Assembly (NCBI GenBank): GCA_028751875.1 | Contig: CM054143.1 | Location: 62,159,167-62,223,166 of the forward strand | Source: Rapana venosa | Taxonomy: Eukaryota; Mollusca; Gastropoda; Neogastropoda; Muricidae | Direction of reading: 5' to 3' | DNA: 64,000 nucleotides | Shown here: positions 44,099-64,000 of the stretch, in pieces | How positions within the stretch are numbered: position 1 is the stretch's first letter | Layout: every line of letters starts with the position of its first letter | Program-made: the position numbers and the translations under genes | Notes under the pieces: model-generated | Databases searched by the model: none | What the model was told of the DNA's origin: nothing | The model's input: the letters and a program-made list of their open reading frames with translations, nothing else

Positions 44099-44717
44099 CA
44101 CGCACGCATGCAGATGCACTTAGAGACACACTTACATACTTGGATTTTGTTTTGTTTTATGATGTATATACATATATATAATATTTTTATCTTTTTTTCT
44201 TGTTTTTTTTTTCTATTCATGGGTGGCTTGATGAAAAAAGCAAATGCATTACTAATTCAATGTACTTCTCAAAAAAAACCCACCCAACTTTGACGTTGAC
44301 TCAAGTACATACATGTATACAAGTACTCAATGAGCATGAGGATTTTATGTTTATGCATGTATGAGTAGAATATATCAGAAACTTAGTATATACATGTACT
44401 GTTATGCATACCGCAGCACCCTTCTTCTTTCCTTGACTTTGGTAGTACTGTATAACCTCTGGCATGATCAGCTGCTTTTTTTTTTCTAACAATGTATGTA
44501 ACTGTAAGCTTGTATGATGTGTTGTCCAAAAACTGTTACCAGTCATCAGCTATTGACTATTGCAATTTTATTTCATAGATTTGGTCTGCAGCGTACCATA
44601 TTTGTAATATCTGTTTGAACTATTGATTATTTGTCATTGGTTGTATGACTGTAAGATTAGGTTGAATGCATGCGCTTTGATTTGACTTTGCAAGATATAG
44701 CGCTATATATAAGTTCC

Positions 44718-44753
<36 letters not shown>

Positions 44754-44953
44754 CAGCTATACTTGGTGAGCAATATCTTTCCATTTGATGTTTATATTTT
44801 CTGTTTAGTGGTCCTTTGTTAATTACTGATATTGACATATTAAAAAATAGAAGTCATTCTTTTTAGCTGCAGAAGGAAAAGAAACAACAGTGTCTGTAAA
44901 AACTCACTCTGTCTTTTGTTGAGTATCAGTCTCTGAAATTTTTTATATTGCTG

Positions 44954-45000
<47 letters not shown>

Positions 45001-45261
45001 TGTGTGTGTGTATCAAGTCAAGTCAAATTTTTATTTCAAGATGGTACATTGAATAAGCAATGCATTGCTTTTGTTCATCAAGCCATCTATCTAAGAACAA
45101 ATTTCTTAATGATATACTGAAATACTACATTATTGCAACTTTTACCAATAAATTGAACCAGTAAAAAGAGGAAAGTGTGTGTGTTGTGTGTGTGTGTTAC
45201 TGTTTCATTATTCATTTTGATTTTACCATGCATCACATACAACCTACACTCTGAAGTAGGT

Positions 45262-45477
45262 CAGCCATTTGGTAATTGTTATTTAAATTGTTTGTATCTG
45301 TTCAAAGAGGTAGTTTTGCCATTTGGTAATTGTTATTTAAATTGTTTGTATCTGTTCAAAGAGGTAGTTTTGCCATTTGGTAATTGTTCTTTAAATTGTT
45401 TGTATATGTTCAGAGGTAGTTTTGCCATTTGGTAATTGTTATTTAAATTGTTTGTATCTGTTCAAAGAGGTAGTTCT
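45262..45477. repeat. Minisatellite, 54-bp unit, 4 copies
   Basis: Units of GCCATTTGGTAATTGTTATT, TAAATTGTTTGTATCTGTTC and AAAGAGGTAGTTTT. The third copy has a 4-bp deletion. Confidence 0.93.
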
Positions 45478-45754
45478 CCCCCCCCTCCCCTTCCCCAGTT
45501 CTTTCTTGTGAGAAAACTTGACTCAATAAAAGTTGTTTGTGTTTTACTGCAAAGAAATAAAATAAAAACTCTAAAATTTGTATTTTGTTTTATTTTTTGT
45601 TCTCTGTCTGTTTTGTTTTCTCTCTCTCTCGCTCTCTCGCTCTCTCCTCTCAAACTTTTATCATACTCTTATGATGTGTGTGTGTGAAGTTTTATTTTGT
45701 TTTGGATGCCTTGTCTGTCATAAAACTCTTGTTCTGCTTTCCCAGTACTCATTT

Positions 45755-46045
45755 CACTTCCCTTGTGGGGATGCCAGGGGCTTCTCAGTATAAATAGCAT
45801 CCCCACCTTCTGGAAATTCTGTGCTAGGAATTTCCTCTTTTCTATCACTCTCTTTGTTTCTGTCTTGTTCCTTTTCTTCCTGTCACCTCCTTCTTGTCTT
45901 TTTCTGCCTTTTTGGTCCATTCTCTTGCCTTTTTTTGCAGAAAGTCTTAAAAATAACAATTTTCTCTTATGCCAAAGTTGGATGTGCTAGGCCTGACTTG
46001 TCAGGTGCTGTCTGATGCATTTTTGCTTATATAACAAACAACACT
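45755..46045 (+). repeat. Dispersed repeat family C, nearly complete copy
   Basis: It starts near TGTGGGGATGCCAGGGGC, continues TCAGTATAAATAGCATC and CTAGGAATTTCC, then the pyrimidine-rich middle, GGCCTGACTTGTCAGG, and ends GTAGCGAAGAAGAA. Confidence 0.75.
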
Positions 46046-47130
46046 AGTAGCGAAGAAGAATTTCAGTTCACTTTACACCACATATAGCCACGCCTTCTGT
46101 AAGACTACCCACCTGAAGGGGCTCTGCACTGATGAGCATAAACAGAACACCACACAGGCTGACACATCTCCTGACAACAATGACACATGTATATAACAGC
46201 ATACAGATGGCCTGAGTGAGATCCCCATCTGAAGTGGTATCCACCACCATGACTATGCCCATGAACATTTAGATCTGAAGGATTTGACATGTATACACTC
46301 TAAAACATCTGAAATATTTGACATGTATACACGCTAAAAGCTATCAAGCAGAGGGGAAATGATATTGGAATCATATGACTAAATAAAATCAAAATACTTT
46401 GGTATCTCAAAGCACAGAAATTCTTGTACTTTACGACCAAAAGATTAAACATTAAAGGATAAACGAATGAATAGCAAACATGTCATCACAGAAATGCAAC
46501 TGTAAGGTTCTGGATGAGATTGCCATCAACTTGGCAAACGACTGGTTGAAGCTTTTAGGGTTTAATTTGTGCTCAGATCCAAGGGGTTTTGTGCTTTTTA
46601 CAGCAAATTTTATTAATAAAAATTGTTTATTTACAGTTTAAGCTTAGACAGCTTCCTTCACCCACTTAATATACTTTTTCCACATTACTTTTTGCAGGAT
46701 TGAGTTTAAGAAAAAAAAAAAGCAACAACAACAAAAAAAAGCAACAACAAAACCAACAACCAAAGAAAGAAATTTTTTTTAAATAGTTCAGTTTTCAGCT
46801 TCCTTTGTCATCTTAAATTTGTATGAGTGTATATGTTTTAAACTGAAAAAGCTCATCTTCAAGTTGCATTTCTATGTTTAACTTTTTTTTTAAAATCTTG
46901 TTAACTTTATTTAAGTTAAGGAATTCAAAGAAAAGCTACATTTTATGAACATTTCCACACACAAAAAAGTTTCAAAAGCAGCTCAAAACTTACTGTATGT
47001 TTAAACAAGGCAGTATGGTAGACCAAGGCTGTTGCATCGCTTAGATAAACAGCTGTAGGGACCTGCTCACTTTGGTGCATTTGTGTTGAAAATAATTTCT
47101 CCCGTATGCTATTGATTTCAAGTACTACTC

Positions 47131-47219
47131 CCCGGTCACATGACTTATGGTTTACTTCCGAGTTCGTCTGCTGTGACGTCAGGTGGCGTTGACATCATCA
47201 ACATTCTGCCTTTGTCAAA
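47131..47219 (+). promoter_or_regulatory. RAB2: RAB2 proximal promoter
   Basis: Within 90 bp of the ATG lie GTCACATGAC (47135-47144, an extended E-box of the MiT/USF type), an ETS-like ACTTCCG (47154-47160) and a perfect CRE TGACGTCA (47174-47181). No TATA box is seen. Transcription start is unknown; some of these sites may lie in the 5' UTR. Confidence 0.6.

Positions 47220-64000
<16,781 letters not shown>

Larger units (their letters stand above)
41175..47130. other. Intergenic region between the ACD-like gene and RAB2
   Basis: No exon can be supported. It holds a C-run and a duplicated segment at 42565-42785 (two copies ending GATCAGTTAGATGAGAG), CA-rich runs at 43955-44105, an (ATT)n run at 44722-44752, (GT)n at 44954-45010, a 54-bp minisatellite and family C repeats. 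Several T- and A-rich stretches follow at 46570-46990. Confidence 0.75.

Overview
This is a window from an animal nuclear genome. It is AT-rich, with long introns full of tandem repeats, tRNA-derived SINEs, LINE fragments and microsatellites. Three conserved metazoan genes can be reconstructed exon by exon with consistent GT-AG junctions and phases. The proteins look like an invertebrate. The SINE types and the decayed Cys-rich element ORF at about 40-41 kb suggest a mollusc, probably a gastropod, but this is inference: nothing here fixes the species.

Layout. (1) 3432-18073, minus strand: a complete PARD6 (Par-6) polarity adaptor in four coding exons, PB1 then semi-CRIB then PDZ, 315 aa. Its introns hold a deleted piggyBac copy with intact TTAA target duplication, SINEs and several minisatellites. 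(2) 18074-18514: a 441-bp head-to-head promoter region with a perfect CRE. (3) 18515-38721, plus strand: a nine-exon gene whose N-terminal OB-fold closely resembles the shelterin subunit TPP1 (ACD). It ends in one 1,024-codon exon of mostly disordered sequence. Part of this gene, including a 141-nt phase 1-1 exon, is present twice. The second copy is nested inside a terminal-inverted-repeat element that interrupts the first copy, which looks like either a collapsed heterozygous haplotype pair or a true exon duplication. (4) About 39.9-41.2 kb: a decayed mobile-element-type ORF. (5) 41.2-47.1 kb: intergenic repeats. (6) 47220-63029, plus strand: RAB2 GTPase, five exons, with the final exon (about 31 C-terminal residues) beyond the window.

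The genes do not form a pathway. PARD6 acts in the Par3/aPKC/Cdc42 polarity complex, the ACD-like protein would act at telomeres, and RAB2 acts in ER-Golgi and endolysosomal traffic. PARD6 and the ACD-like gene probably share a bidirectional promoter. The most notable items are the very long TPP1-like protein with its SUMO-interaction-type motifs, and the nested duplication with filled and empty transposon sites. All homology calls are from reading the sequence and from memory of the families; no database search was run.
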